Positions 9,276 through 19,009 of a stretch of DNA of 64,000 nt are shown here, piece after piece. The notes under the pieces were generated by a model. It searched no databases and had not been told where the DNA came from. It worked only from the letters and a program-made list of their open reading frames with translations. Origin of the DNA: Pseudomonas sp. A34-9 (GTDB lineage: Bacteria > Pseudomonadota > Gammaproteobacteria > Pseudomonadales > Pseudomonadaceae); contig NZ_CP119967.1 of NCBI RefSeq assembly GCF_029543085.1, positions 3,498,501 to 3,562,500 of the forward strand. Reading direction: 5' to 3'. A program made the position numbers and the translations under genes. The stretch's first letter is position 1. Each line of letters begins with the position of its first letter.

Positions 9276-10098
9276 TCAGGAGAGCTTTTTCGGCTTCACT
9301 CATGACGTGGGCAAACGTCATGCCGGGGACTTTCCCCGGCGTATGAGCCTCGATCGTCATGGCTGCAATCGTCAGGTTCGCCCATGCCTGGCTGCCGATC
9401 TTCACATCCGCGGGAATGTCTTTGATCAGCCACTGCGGCGCGGCTCTGGCCAGCAAGAGGTGGGCAGCGACTGTTGCCAGTCCCGCGCTGGTTCTGCCTG
9501 TGCTGCTCAAGTGCTCGGCGAGGTTATCCAACAGGACGCCAGCGGGTTGGCCCCAATATTCGTCACTGGTCAGATTGAAACCGGCTATTTTGTCGCGGTC
9601 AGGGGCGGTGATCGACTCGGGATCCATCTGCAGTGCAATACCGGCCAACAGGTAATCCGTCACGCTGCTTTCGCTGTCAATGCCTTGCATGCTTTTTTGC
9701 AGCGCTTTGCCCATCAGTCGGGCCTGCACAGAACTGATCAGAGCTTCGAGCGTTGCGGCAGGGTCGCTCAGTACGTGCTCCGGGAGGGGTTGGCGATAAC
9801 GCAAGAATTCCAACACACCGCCCCGGGTTTGCATCACCAGCGGCTGGTCGCCCAATGGGTGTTGGTAATTCATCGTGATCAGACGCAAGCGACGTTGTTC
9901 ATCTGCACTCAATGGAATCGGCCAGGACAACGCCCCGCCCAGATTACCGAGTGAGAGATCCCGGGTCTTGCCAGTGAGGGTATCGCCGTGGGCGGGCGCC
10001 ATCAACGAGCCGGCTCCATCGGCCATCGGCGGTGGTTGATGGTCAGGCGTAAGCGAGGTCAGCGAGGATTGTGTGGCAACTGCGATAGCGTTTGTCAT
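9214..10098 (-). CDS. N-terminal part of the same frameshifted toxin-like protein
   Basis: Encodes about 294 residues from an ATG at 10098 (an in-frame ATG at 10128 is also possible; neither has a strong ribosome binding site). It ends at TAA 9214-9216 after ALLDWGGR. The adjoining frame reads on as VVNAVITKTHDDTRLPAQ. Removing one G from the G7 run at 9221-9227 joins the two frames as ALLDWGVVNAVITK, giving about 1670 residues. The N-terminal region (LSADEQRRLRLITMNYQHPL, FNLTSDEYWGQPAGVLLDNL) resembles the start of Pseudomonas dermonecrotic-toxin-like proteins. No signal peptide is visible. The gene is either a real mutant, phase variable, rescued by slippage, or a sequencing error. Confidence 0.7.
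   Translation of the reverse strand: MTNAIAVATQSSLTSLTPDHQPPPMADGAGSLMAPAHGDTLTGKTRDLSLGNLGGALSWPIPLSADEQRRLRLITMNYQHPLGDQPLVMQTRGGVLEFLRYRQPLPEHVLSDPAATLEALISSVQARLMGKALQKSMQGIDSESSVTDYLLAGIALQMDPESITAPDRDKIAGFNLTSDEYWGQPAGVLLDNLAEHLSSTGRTSAGLATVAAHLLLARAAPQWLIKDIPADVKIGSQAWANLTIAAMTIEAHTPGKVPGMTFAHVMSEAEKALLIDSGSTQWAQTAALLDWGGR
9221..9227 (-). other. G7 homopolymer at the frameshift point
   Basis: Seven C on the plus strand, which is seven G in the coding sense. Reading six G would fuse the upstream and downstream frames of the toxin-like gene; reading seven gives a stop nine bases later. Confidence 0.85.
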
Positions 10099-10734
10099 AG
10101 AAGGGACTGTCCATAGTCTGAGAATCATCCTTGTGCGATGTTGATTAATTAATCTATCCGCAAGTGGTTGACGCAGTCGCCTCAGGAGCGCCCGAAATTT
10201 GATTCAAAATGTCAGCTTCGCTGGCGCTCCGGCAGGACGTCATTGCTGCCCTCCCGTTCACCCCAGCAACAAACTGTCCGCACCACAACAGTGCGACCGC
10301 CCTCCCCGCTAGCACAGAATCGTGACCAACCAGTCACCGTTTTGGCCCTTACCCGTCCATAAACCTGCACTTCGTCGGTGCGTTTACCCCTCCAGACCCG
10401 GGTTGCCGTTAACGGCAAACCGATTGTCGAACAATTTACCCATTTGCTCTGGCCCGCTCTAGGATCTGGCCTAGACTGATTTTTTCGGGGCTCGACCCAG
10501 CGGTCACATTGGGCAAAAAAAGTCGAAACTTTTGCTTCGCGTGACGGGTCATCTGAGAGACAGGGCCACAGCGACTGGTGCAATCCTTGCAACGGCCCGA
10601 TCACCCATTCTGCTTGCGCGTGTTGGGTAGCGTTTGCTCACCGATGCGTGGCGCGTTTGCGCCCGGCCACAGGACTTGGCCATGGACATCGCTTGTTCAA
10701 GACAAGAATCAGATCAACGATACGGGAGATACAT
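10099..10734. other. Intergenic region between divergent toxin-like gene and glgA
   Basis: About 630 bases with no convincing gene. It should hold promoters for both directions. Short open frames here lack ribosome binding sites and resemblance to known proteins. A CTAGACT hexamer-like element at 10471-10477 resembles the RpoS-type extended -10 box (CTATACT), which would leave a 250-base untranslated leader before glgA. The C-rich stretches and small inverted repeats (for example GCCGTTAACGGC near 10412) have no assigned role. Confidence 0.5.
10471..10477 (+). promoter_or_regulatory. Candidate RpoS-like -10 element for the glgA operon
   Basis: CTAGACT followed by GATTTTTTCG, one mismatch from CTATACT. 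Stationary-phase control would suit glycogen and trehalose genes, but the distance to the start codon is long and no -35 is evident. Treat as a weak prediction. Confidence 0.22.
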
Positions 10735-12321
10735 ATGATCAGTGCGGCATTGGATATTCAGGGAGAGCGTGCTCAGCAGGCGGTTGGTGAATCGAGCACC
10801 ATCAGTGTTCCCGGCAGCCGACAGATCAACGTCCCCGGCACCAAAACGCTGACTCCAGTAGCGAGCCAGAACCCCAACAAGAAAAAAGTATTGTTCGTCA
10901 CCTCGGAAATCGCCGATCTGGTCAAGACCGGCGGCCTGGGTGACGTGTCTGCCGCCCTGCCCCGCGCCATGGCCCATCTGCACGACGTGCGGGTACTGAT
11001 CCCCGGTTATCCGCAGGTGATGCACAGCGAGAACCCGATCCACATCATCGGGGAACTCGGTGGCCATGCAGCGCTGCCGCCGTGCAAGATCGGGCGCATG
11101 GACATGCCCGACGGTCTGGTGATCTACGTGTTGATCTGCCCCGAGCTCTACGAGCGTGAAGGCTCGCCGTACGGCGCGAACAACGGCCGCGACTGGCCGG
11201 ACAACCATATCCGTTTCGCCCGCCTGGGCCTCGCGGCTGCCGATATCGCCGCCAATCTCGCCCAGATTCACTGGTGCCCGGATCTGGTGCACGCCCATGA
11301 CTGGCCGGCCGGTCTGGCCCCGGCTTATATGCACTGGCGCGGGCAGCGCACGCCGACCCTGTTCACCATTCACAACCTTGCGTATCAAGGCGTGACCAGC
11401 CTCGGCTCGTGCCCGGAACTCGGCATTCCCACCCATGCCCTGCAACAGGAAGGCATGGAGTTCTACGGCAAGATGTCGTTTCTCAAGGCCGGCATGGCTT
11501 ATTCGAGCCATATCACCACGGTCAGCGCGACTTACGCGCAGGAAATCACCACCCCGGATTTCGGCTGCGGCCTCGACGGCTTTCTCGCCGCCAAGACCCA
11601 GCAAGGCTTGCTCAGTGGCATCCCCAACGGCATCGATGAGAGTTGGGACGCTGCCACCGATCCGCACCTGTTCGCACCGTTCGCCATTGGTGACTGGGAA
11701 GGCAAAGCGGTCAACGCCGCGCATGTGCGTGAGTTATTTGAATTGAATGACTCAGAGGGCCCGCTGTTCGCCGTGGTGTCGCGACTGGTCTATCAAAAAG
11801 GTCTGGACCTGACGATAGCGGTGTCCGAGTACATCGTTAAAAACGGCGGCCAGATCGCGATCATCGGGCGTGGCGAGCCGGAAGAAGAACAAGCCATGCG
11901 CGAACTCGCCCTGCGTTTCCCCGGCCAGATCGGTGTGCGCATCGGCTTCAACGAAACCGACGCCCGCCGCATGTTCGCCGGCAGCGATTTCCTGCTGATG
12001 CCATCGCGTTATGAACCGTGCGGCTTGAGCCAGATGTACGCCCAGCGTTTCGGTTCGTTGCCGGTGGCGCGCAATACCGGCGGCTTGGCCGACACCATTG
12101 AAAACGGCGTCACCGGTTTCCTCTTTGATGAGTCCACCGCCGAGAGTTATCAGGAAGCCCTGAGCCGTGCGTTCAAGGTGTTCGCCTTTCCCGAGTTGCT
12201 CAACGCCATGCGCTGCCGCGCCATGGCTGCACCGTTCAACTGGTCCAAGGCTGTCGAACCGTACGCTGAACTTTACGAACGACTGGTGGCCAAGGCGCTG
12301 GGTAAAGCTCACCACAAATAA
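10735..12321 (+). CDS. glgA: Glycogen synthase GlgA (GT5)
   Basis: Transfers glucose from a nucleotide sugar (ADP-glucose in the family) to the non-reducing end of alpha-1,4-glucan in the cytoplasm. 528 residues from the ATG at 10735, which has a GGGAG ribosome binding site; a longer frame from 10648 is not supported. A polar N-terminal extension of about 50 residues precedes the GT5 core (KKVLFVTSEIADLVKTGGLGDV, residues about 50-71, shown here in two halves: KKVLFVTSEIA and KTGGLGDV). Further conserved motifs are HAHDWPAGL, SRLVYQKGLDL and PSRYEPCGLSQ...NTGGLADT. First gene of an operon of polysaccharide genes; treZ starts 18 bases downstream. Confidence 0.97.
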   Translation: MISAALDIQGERAQQAVGESSTISVPGSRQINVPGTKTLTPVASQNPNKKKVLFVTSEIADLVKTGGLGDVSAALPRAMAHLHDVRVLIPGYPQVMHSENPIHIIGELGGHAALPPCKIGRMDMPDGLVIYVLICPELYEREGSPYGANNGRDWPDNHIRFARLGLAAADIAANLAQIHWCPDLVHAHDWPAGLAPAYMHWRGQRTPTLFTIHNLAYQGVTSLGSCPELGIPTHALQQEGMEFYGKMSFLKAGMAYSSHITTVSATYAQEITTPDFGCGLDGFLAAKTQQGLLSGIPNGIDESWDAATDPHLFAPFAIGDWEGKAVNAAHVRELFELNDSEGPLFAVVSRLVYQKGLDLTIAVSEYIVKNGGQIAIIGRGEPEEEQAMRELALRFPGQIGVRIGFNETDARRMFAGSDFLLMPSRYEPCGLSQMYAQRFGSLPVARNTGGLADTIENGVTGFLFDESTAESYQEALSRAFKVFAFPELLNAMRCRAMAAPFNWSKAVEPYAELYERLVAKALGKAHHK

Positions 12322-12339
12322 TCACGGAGTTGTCACACA

Positions 12340-14142
12340 ATGCCGTTACGGACCCAAGAGAACTGGCCCCACGGCGCGATCATGCAGGACGCCGAACATA
12401 CACAATTTGCGCTGTGGGCGCCGGATGCGTTTTACGTCAGCGTCGAGCTGGGAGACGGCCAGTCACTGCCGATGTTGCCGCAGGCAGATGGCTGGTTCGT
12501 GATCAAGGCCCGCTGCCCGGCGGGTACGCGTTACCGCTTCAACATCGATGGCGAACTGGAGGTGCCGGACCCGGCCTCCAGAGCGCAAGACGGTGACCTC
12601 GACCGCCACAGCGTGGTGGTCGATCCGCTGGCCTATCAATGGCGACACAGTACCTGGCACGGTCGGCCGTGGAACGAAGCGGTGATCTACGAGGTGCACG
12701 TGGGTGCGCTGGGCGGATTCGCGGCCATTGAAGCGCATCTGTCGCGGCTCGCCGAGTTGGGCATTACCGCCATTGAACTGATGCCCATCGCGCAGTTTCC
12801 CGGCGAGCGTAACTGGGGCTACGACGGCGTTCTGCACTACGCGCCACAAGCGTCCTATGGCACGCCGGAGCAACTCAAACATTTGATCGACACCGCCCAC
12901 GGCCACGGTCTGGCGGTGATACTCGACGTGGTCTACAACCACTTCGGCCCAGATGGCAACTACCTGAGCCACTACGCCAAAGGGTTTTTCCGCGAGGACA
13001 AACACACGCCATGGGGCGCCGGGATCGATTTCAGGCGCCGTGAAGTGCGCGAATTCTTCATCGAAAATGCCCTGATGTGGCTGCTTGAGTACCGCTTCGA
13101 CGGCTTACGCCTGGACGCCGTACATGCCATCGAGGACCCGCATTTTCTCCGTGAACTGGCGCAACGCATCCGCCAGCAAGTCGATCCGGCACGGCATGTC
13201 TGGCTCACGGTCGAGAACGAACTGAACCAGTCGAGCCTGCTCGAAGAAGACTACGACGCACAGTGGAACGACGACGGTCATAACGCCTTGCACGTGCTGC
13301 TGACCGGAGAAACCGACGCCTACTACGCCGATTATGCGATGCAGCCGACCGAGCAACTGGCGCGCTGCCTGAGTCAGGGGTTCGTGTTCCAGGGCCATAT
13401 CACCCGTCACGGCGAACCCCGTGGCGAGCCGAGCGAACACCTGCCCTCCACGGCATTTGTGTTGTTCCTGCAGAACCACGACCAGATCGGCAACCGCGCC
13501 TTCGGCGAGCGCCTGCATCAACTGGCCGATCCGCGGGCATTGCAAGCCGCCACCGTGTTGCTGCTGCTCTCGCCGATGATCCCGTTGATGTTCATGGGCG
13601 ACGAGTTTGCGTGTGAGCAACCCTTCCTGTTTTTCACCAGCCACCACGGCGAACTGGCGGAGCTGGTACGTGAAGGCCGGCGCAACGAATTTGCCGCGTT
13701 CAGCGCCTTTACCGACCCGCACCAACGCGAGCAGATCCCCGACCCGAATGCCGAACAGACCTTCCATGCCTCACAGCCACGGCTGATCGGCGAGGGCACG
13801 GCGCAGCAGAAAGAGACATTTGAGCTGTACCGCCAGCTCCTGCAACTGCGCCATCAATACATCATCCCGCACCTCTGCGGAACCCAGGCCCTGGGCGCGC
13901 AAATGCTCGGGCGCGGGGCCGTCAGCGCCCGCTGGCGCCTGGGCGATGGCAGTGAGCTGCGAATCGACCTGAACCTCAGCGATACGGCAGTGGTCAACCC
14001 TCCACGGACCGGCGCAGTGTGGCTGTTTCAAAAGCCACCCGCCGAAGAACACGCCGATGAGGGCCTGCTTCCCCCGTATTGCGCGCTCGTCAGCCTCACG
14101 GCCGCAACCCCCTTGCAACCTCTGAATGGAGAGCGCCTATGA
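12340..14142 (+). CDS. treZ: Malto-oligosyltrehalose trehalohydrolase TreZ (GH13)
   Basis: Cytoplasmic GH13 hydrolase that releases free trehalose from maltooligosyl-trehalose made by TreY. 600 residues, the usual length. An N-terminal carbohydrate-binding-like domain (FALWAPDAFYVSVELGDG) precedes the barrel. Catalytic motifs are LDVVYNHFGPDGNYL, the nucleophile in GLRLDAVHAI (about residue 255), the acid in TVENELNQ (about 291) and the LQNHDQIGNRA site. Start at 12340 follows ATAATCACGGAGTTG. The stop overlaps the malQ start as ATGA, a sign of translational coupling within the glgA operon. Confidence 0.97.
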   Translation: MPLRTQENWPHGAIMQDAEHTQFALWAPDAFYVSVELGDGQSLPMLPQADGWFVIKARCPAGTRYRFNIDGELEVPDPASRAQDGDLDRHSVVVDPLAYQWRHSTWHGRPWNEAVIYEVHVGALGGFAAIEAHLSRLAELGITAIELMPIAQFPGERNWGYDGVLHYAPQASYGTPEQLKHLIDTAHGHGLAVILDVVYNHFGPDGNYLSHYAKGFFREDKHTPWGAGIDFRRREVREFFIENALMWLLEYRFDGLRLDAVHAIEDPHFLRELAQRIRQQVDPARHVWLTVENELNQSSLLEEDYDAQWNDDGHNALHVLLTGETDAYYADYAMQPTEQLARCLSQGFVFQGHITRHGEPRGEPSEHLPSTAFVLFLQNHDQIGNRAFGERLHQLADPRALQAATVLLLLSPMIPLMFMGDEFACEQPFLFFTSHHGELAELVREGRRNEFAAFSAFTDPHQREQIPDPNAEQTFHASQPRLIGEGTAQQKETFELYRQLLQLRHQYIIPHLCGTQALGAQMLGRGAVSARWRLGDGSELRIDLNLSDTAVVNPPRTGAVWLFQKPPAEEHADEGLLPPYCALVSLTAATPLQPLNGERL

Positions 14143-16217
14143 GCGATGCGCAACTGGAAATTCTTGCAAGCCGCGCCGGCCTTGCCGTCGACTGGATCGA
14201 CGCCAACGGCCGTCCGCAAAAAGTCGCCCCGGCGGTGCTGCGCAATGTGCTTATCGGGCTCGGCCATCCGGCCAGCACGGCGCAGGAAATCGACGCCAGC
14301 CTGTTGGAACTGCAAGCCGTTCAACAAGACCGCCATCTGCCGCCGCTGCTGACCAGCGATGTCGGCGTCGGCGTTGACTTGGCGCGCTATTTCGCCCCGG
14401 AAACTCCGTGTGAAATTCATCTTGAAGACGGCTCGCGGTTGAACCTGAAACTCGACTCCGAAGCGGTGTTGCCGGGCCTGATCCCGGTGGGCTATCAACA
14501 AGTACACATCGCCGATCAATATTTCACCCTCGCTGTGGCCCCGGAGCGCTGCTTCAGCGTCGGCGATGCGGTCGATAACCCGATTCCCCGCGCCTGGGGC
14601 TTGAGTGCGCAGCTGTATGCCTTGCGCCGTCCCGGCGACGGCGGTTTCGGCGACACTCAAGCGCTGGAAGAACTGGTGCGCGTGGCCGGTGAGCGTGGCG
14701 CCGATGCCTTGGCAATCAGCCCGCTGCACGCCATGTTCAGCGCCGATACCGGCCGTTATAGCCCTTATTCGCCGTCCAGCCGGCTGTTCCTTAATCCGCT
14801 GTACGCCGCACCGGGCGCGATTCTCGGTGAACGCGCCTTGCGCGATGCGATCGATGCCACAGGTTTGGCCGAGCAGTTTGCGCAACTCGAAGACCTGAAA
14901 CTGATCGACTGGCCTGCGGCTGCCGAGGCCAAGCAAAAGCTTTTGCAAGCCTTGTACGAAGGCTTCGTCGCCGGTGACCATCCGTTACACCCCGACTTTG
15001 CCAGTTTCCGCCACGCCGGTGGCGAAGCACTGGAAAACCACTGCCGGTTCGAAGCGATTCAGGAAATGCGCGCCGCCCGTGGCGAAAACCTCGACTGGCG
15101 GCAATGGCCAGAGCACTGGCACGACCCGCGCGGCGCCGCGCTGGAAGCCTTTGCCGAGGAATATGCCGAGCGCATCGGCTACTTCGCCTTTTGCCAATGG
15201 CTGATCCACCGCTGCCTCGAGCGTGCGCAAACCGCTGCCCGCAGTGCCGGCATGGGCATCGGCCTGATTGCCGATCTGGCCGTCGGTGCTGACGGCGCCG
15301 GCAGTCAGGCGTGGAGCTTTCAGGATGAATTGCTCGCCTCGCTCACCGTGGGCGCGCCGCCGGACATTCTCAATCGCTCCGGCCAGGGCTGGGGGATTTC
15401 CGCGTTTTCCCCTGAGGGCCTGATTCGCAATGGTTTTCGTGCCTTCATCGACATGCTGCGTGCCAATTTCGCCCACGCCGGCGGCTTGCGCATCGACCAC
15501 GTCATGGGCCTGCAACGCTTGTGGGTGATCCCCAATGGCGCCGCGCCCGCCGACGGCGCCTACCTGTATTACCCGGTGGATGATCTGCTGCGTTTGCTGA
15601 CCCTGGAATCCCATCGTCATCAAGCCATCGTCCTCGGCGAAGACCTCGGCACTGTGCCCGATGGCTTGCAGGAAAAACTCATCGCCCGCTCCATGCTCGG
15701 CATGCGCGTGCTGTTGTTCGAACAGAACAACAGCCATTTCAAACCGATTCTCGATTGGCCGGACAATGCGCTGGCAACCACCAGCACTCACGACCTGCCG
15801 ACGCTCAATGGCTGGTGGCATGGCCGCGACATCGACTGGAACGCGCGCCTGGGGTTTGTCGACGCCAACGGCGAAATCGAATGGCGCCATCACCGCCAGC
15901 GCGAGCGCGAAGGCCTGCGCAACGCCTTGAGTCAGGACCCGCAGAATTTTCGCGAGGAGTCCCACGAGGCCGATCAAGTGGTCGATGCCAGCGTGCGTTT
16001 CCTGGGCCACACCCGTGCGCCGCTGGTGCTGTTACCGCTGGAAGATGCGCTGGGCATTAACGAGCAGGCCAATCTGCCGGGGACCATCGACACCCATCCG
16101 AACTGGTCGCGACGCTTGCCCGCCCCGAGCGAAACCTTGCTCGATGGCGCGGATGCGGCGCGACGTCTTGAACTACTGGCGTGCGCGCGCCTCCAGGCTG
16201 CCGAGCGTGACCAATGA
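14139..16217 (+). CDS. malQ: 4-alpha-glucanotransferase MalQ (amylomaltase, GH77)
   Basis: Transfers maltooligosaccharide units between alpha-1,4-glucans, rebuilding short chains left by debranching. 692 residues from the ATG that overlaps the treZ stop (ATGA). GH77 features are the early RAWGLSAQLYALRRPGDGGF-type substrate loop, the SPYSPSSR motif, the nucleophile in GLRIDHVMG (about residue 450), the acid/base in LGEDLGTVP (about 498) and STHDLPTLNGWW. The in-frame extension upstream to 14079 is rejected because it overlaps treZ without a ribosome binding site. In this operon it probably conditions chains for TreY. Confidence 0.96.
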   Translation: MSDAQLEILASRAGLAVDWIDANGRPQKVAPAVLRNVLIGLGHPASTAQEIDASLLELQAVQQDRHLPPLLTSDVGVGVDLARYFAPETPCEIHLEDGSRLNLKLDSEAVLPGLIPVGYQQVHIADQYFTLAVAPERCFSVGDAVDNPIPRAWGLSAQLYALRRPGDGGFGDTQALEELVRVAGERGADALAISPLHAMFSADTGRYSPYSPSSRLFLNPLYAAPGAILGERALRDAIDATGLAEQFAQLEDLKLIDWPAAAEAKQKLLQALYEGFVAGDHPLHPDFASFRHAGGEALENHCRFEAIQEMRAARGENLDWRQWPEHWHDPRGAALEAFAEEYAERIGYFAFCQWLIHRCLERAQTAARSAGMGIGLIADLAVGADGAGSQAWSFQDELLASLTVGAPPDILNRSGQGWGISAFSPEGLIRNGFRAFIDMLRANFAHAGGLRIDHVMGLQRLWVIPNGAAPADGAYLYYPVDDLLRLLTLESHRHQAIVLGEDLGTVPDGLQEKLIARSMLGMRVLLFEQNNSHFKPILDWPDNALATTSTHDLPTLNGWWHGRDIDWNARLGFVDANGEIEWRHHRQREREGLRNALSQDPQNFREESHEADQVVDASVRFLGHTRAPLVLLPLEDALGINEQANLPGTIDTHPNWSRRLPAPSETLLDGADAARRLELLACARLQAAERDQ

Positions 16218-18982
16218 ATCAAACGCTTATCCAGCCATTGCGTGCGACATTACGTCTGCAATTTCATAAGGGCTTCACCCTCGAACAAGCCGTGCCGCTG
16301 GTGCCGTACTTTGCCCGACTGGGCATCAGCCACATTTACGCCTCGCCGCTGCTCGCCGCCCGCGCAGGTTCAATGCATGGCTACGACGTGGTCGACCCGA
16401 CTCAGGTCAATCCGGAACTGGGTGGCGAACCCGCGTTGCGGCGTCTGGTCAGCACCCTGCGTGACCACGACATGGGGCTGATCCTCGACATCGTTTCCAA
16501 CCACATGGCGGTCGGCGGCAATGACAATCCGTGGTGGCTGGATTTGCTCGAATGGGGACGCCTGAGTCCCTATGGCGAATTCTTCGACATCCAGTGGCAC
16601 TCGCCGGACCCGCTGATGGAAGGCCAGTTGCTGCTGCCGTTTCTCGGCAGCGATTACGGGGTCGCGTTGCAGGAAGGCACGCTGAAGCTGCGCTTCAATG
16701 CGCAGACCGGCAGCTTTTACGTCGAGCATTACGACCATCACTTCCCGATCTGCCCGAATGATTACGGTGAGTTGCTCAAATCCGCAGAGGCGTTGAAACC
16801 ACTGGCCGATCGTTTCACTGCGCTCAGCTATCAGACCGACGCCCATTCGCTGGCCATGCCATTAAAGGAAGAGTTGCGGCAACTGGCGAGCGATCCGCGA
16901 ACGCTCGACGCGATCCAAAGCCTTCTGGCGCACTACGATTCCACCACCGAGGAAGGCTTCCACAAGCTGCATCAATTGCTGGAGCGTCAGAGCTATCGTC
17001 TGGCGAGTTGGCGCACGGCGGCGGACGACATCAACTGGCGGCGCTTCTTCGACATCAACGAGCTCGGTGGGCTGCGCGTCGAGCGCCCGGCGGTGTTCGA
17101 AGCCACCCACGGCAAAATCTTCCAGTTGATCGCTGAAGGGCTGGTCGACGGTCTGCGCATCGACCATATCGACGGCCTCGCCGATCCGCGTGGTTATTGC
17201 CGCAAACTGCGGCGGCGCGTCGATCTGCTGGCACCGGGCAGGCACCTGCCGATCTACATAGAGAAGATCCTCGGCGCCGGTGAAACCCCGCGCCGCGACT
17301 GGGCAGTGGACGGCACCACCGGTTATGAGTTCATGAACCAGTTGTCGCTGCTGCAACACGACCCGGACGGCGAATACGTGCTCGGTGATCTGTGGCAACG
17401 GCGCAGCGAACGCCCCGCCGCGTTCATCGAAGAAGCACAACTGGCGCGGCAGCAAATTCTCAACGGCTCGCTGGCCAGTGATTGCGAAAGCGTCGCCCAG
17501 GCCCTGCTGCAAGTCGCCCGCGATGACCTGATGACCCGCGATTTGACCCTGGGTGCAATCCGCCGGGTGTTGCAGGCGCTGATCGTGCACTTCCCGGTGT
17601 ACCGCACTTACATCAGCGCCTTGGGCCGCTCGGCGCAGGACGAGGTGTTTTTCCAGCAGGCCATGGACGGCGCCCGGCAAACGCTGAGCGAAGCCGACTG
17701 GCCGGTGCTCGACTGCGTTGCCGCCTGGCTCGGTGGCACACCGTGGCGGCGCAAACCGCACGGCCGCTCACGCAAGATTCTCAAGCATGCCTGCGTACGC
17801 TTTCAACAACTGACTTCTCCGGCGGCGGCCAAAGCGGTCGAGGACACCGCGCTGTACCGCTCGGCGGTACTGTTGTCGCGCAATGACGTCGGCTACAACA
17901 CTGAACAGTTCAGTGCCCCGGTCAGCGACTTTCATGCGGTCAATCAGCAACGGTTGAATGAATTCCCCGACAACTTGCTCGCCACCGCGACCCATGATCA
18001 CAAACGTGGCGAAGACACCCGCGCACGGCTGGCCGTGCTCAGTGAACGCAGCCATTGGTACGCCGAGCAGATCGAACTATGGCGCGCCCTCGCCCGCCCG
18101 GTGCGGGTTGACGAGCAAATGCCGTCGAGCGGCGATGAGCTGATCCTCTATCAAGCGTTGCTGGGCAGTTGGCCGCTGCAATTGTGCGATGACGATCAGG
18201 CCGGGTTCGCCGACTACGCCAGACGCATCTGGCAATGGCAACAGAAAGCCCTGCGCGAGGCGAAGCTGCAAAGCAGTTGGAGCGCACCCAATGAAGCCTA
18301 TGAAAACGCCGCGCAGGCGTTCACGGAAAAACTCCTCACCGGTGAAGAAGGCGAACTGCTGCGCGCAGCACTGAGCAAGACCGTCAACAGTATCGCCGCT
18401 GCCGGCGCCCTCAATGGCTTGGCGCAAACCTTGCTGCGCATGACCGTGCCGGGGGTGCCGGATCTGTATCAGGGTAACGAGTTCTGGGACTTCAGCCTAG
18501 TCGATCCGGACAATCGCCGGCCGGTGGATTACGCCGCTCGCGAGCAATCACTGCAAGCACCTGCGCCGATCGCGGACTTGTTGCCGCACTGGCGTGACGG
18601 GCGCATCAAGCAAGCCTTGATCGCCCAAGTGTTGAACCTGCGTGTCGAGCATGCCGAGCTGTTCCGCCGTGGCAGCTACCAGGCCCTGGAAGTGCTCGGC
18701 AGTCAGGCGCACAACGTGCTCGCGTTTGCCCGTGAGCACGAGGGGCAGCAGGCCATCGTGATCGTGCCGATCCGTTGCGCAAACCTGCTGGAAAACGGTG
18801 CTGTACCTCAGGTTGATGCGCTGCGCTGGGGCGATACGCGGGTGGTTCTACCGTTCGCCGCCTCTGAAACAAACCTGAAGGGACTTTTTTCAAGCCGCGC
18901 AGTCACAAAAAACAGGGAGCTGAATATCAGCGACGCGCTGGGGGATGTCCCGGTCAATCTCTTTATCCAACACTTAACGTGA
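16214..18982 (+). CDS. treY: Malto-oligosyltrehalose synthase TreY (GH13)
   Basis: Intramolecular transglucosylase that converts the reducing-end alpha-1,4 bond of maltodextrins to the alpha,alpha-1,1 bond of trehalose, giving the TreZ substrate. 922 residues. Motifs include the start LRLQFHKGFTLEQA, ISHIYASPLLAARAGSMHGY, LDIVSNHMAVGG, the nucleophile in GLRIDHIDGLADPRGY (about 314), the acid in PIYIEKILG (about 348) and ATATHDHKRGEDTRAR. The start overlaps the malQ stop (ATGA). Active in the cytoplasm with TreZ. Confidence 0.97.
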   Translation: MNQTLIQPLRATLRLQFHKGFTLEQAVPLVPYFARLGISHIYASPLLAARAGSMHGYDVVDPTQVNPELGGEPALRRLVSTLRDHDMGLILDIVSNHMAVGGNDNPWWLDLLEWGRLSPYGEFFDIQWHSPDPLMEGQLLLPFLGSDYGVALQEGTLKLRFNAQTGSFYVEHYDHHFPICPNDYGELLKSAEALKPLADRFTALSYQTDAHSLAMPLKEELRQLASDPRTLDAIQSLLAHYDSTTEEGFHKLHQLLERQSYRLASWRTAADDINWRRFFDINELGGLRVERPAVFEATHGKIFQLIAEGLVDGLRIDHIDGLADPRGYCRKLRRRVDLLAPGRHLPIYIEKILGAGETPRRDWAVDGTTGYEFMNQLSLLQHDPDGEYVLGDLWQRRSERPAAFIEEAQLARQQILNGSLASDCESVAQALLQVARDDLMTRDLTLGAIRRVLQALIVHFPVYRTYISALGRSAQDEVFFQQAMDGARQTLSEADWPVLDCVAAWLGGTPWRRKPHGRSRKILKHACVRFQQLTSPAAAKAVEDTALYRSAVLLSRNDVGYNTEQFSAPVSDFHAVNQQRLNEFPDNLLATATHDHKRGEDTRARLAVLSERSHWYAEQIELWRALARPVRVDEQMPSSGDELILYQALLGSWPLQLCDDDQAGFADYARRIWQWQQKALREAKLQSSWSAPNEAYENAAQAFTEKLLTGEEGELLRAALSKTVNSIAAAGALNGLAQTLLRMTVPGVPDLYQGNEFWDFSLVDPDNRRPVDYAAREQSLQAPAPIADLLPHWRDGRIKQALIAQVLNLRVEHAELFRRGSYQALEVLGSQAHNVLAFAREHEGQQAIVIVPIRCANLLENGAVPQVDALRWGDTRVVLPFAASETNLKGLFSSRAVTKNRELNISDALGDVPVNLFIQHLT

Positions 18983-19009
18983 GCATGAGTTCAGATCAGG
19001 AGCATTGCG

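Noticed and set aside
10515..10560. AlgU-type promoter upstream of glgA (GAAACTT ... TCTGA)
   Set aside because: The spacer between the best -35 and -10 matches is about 20 bases, too long for this sigma factor class.
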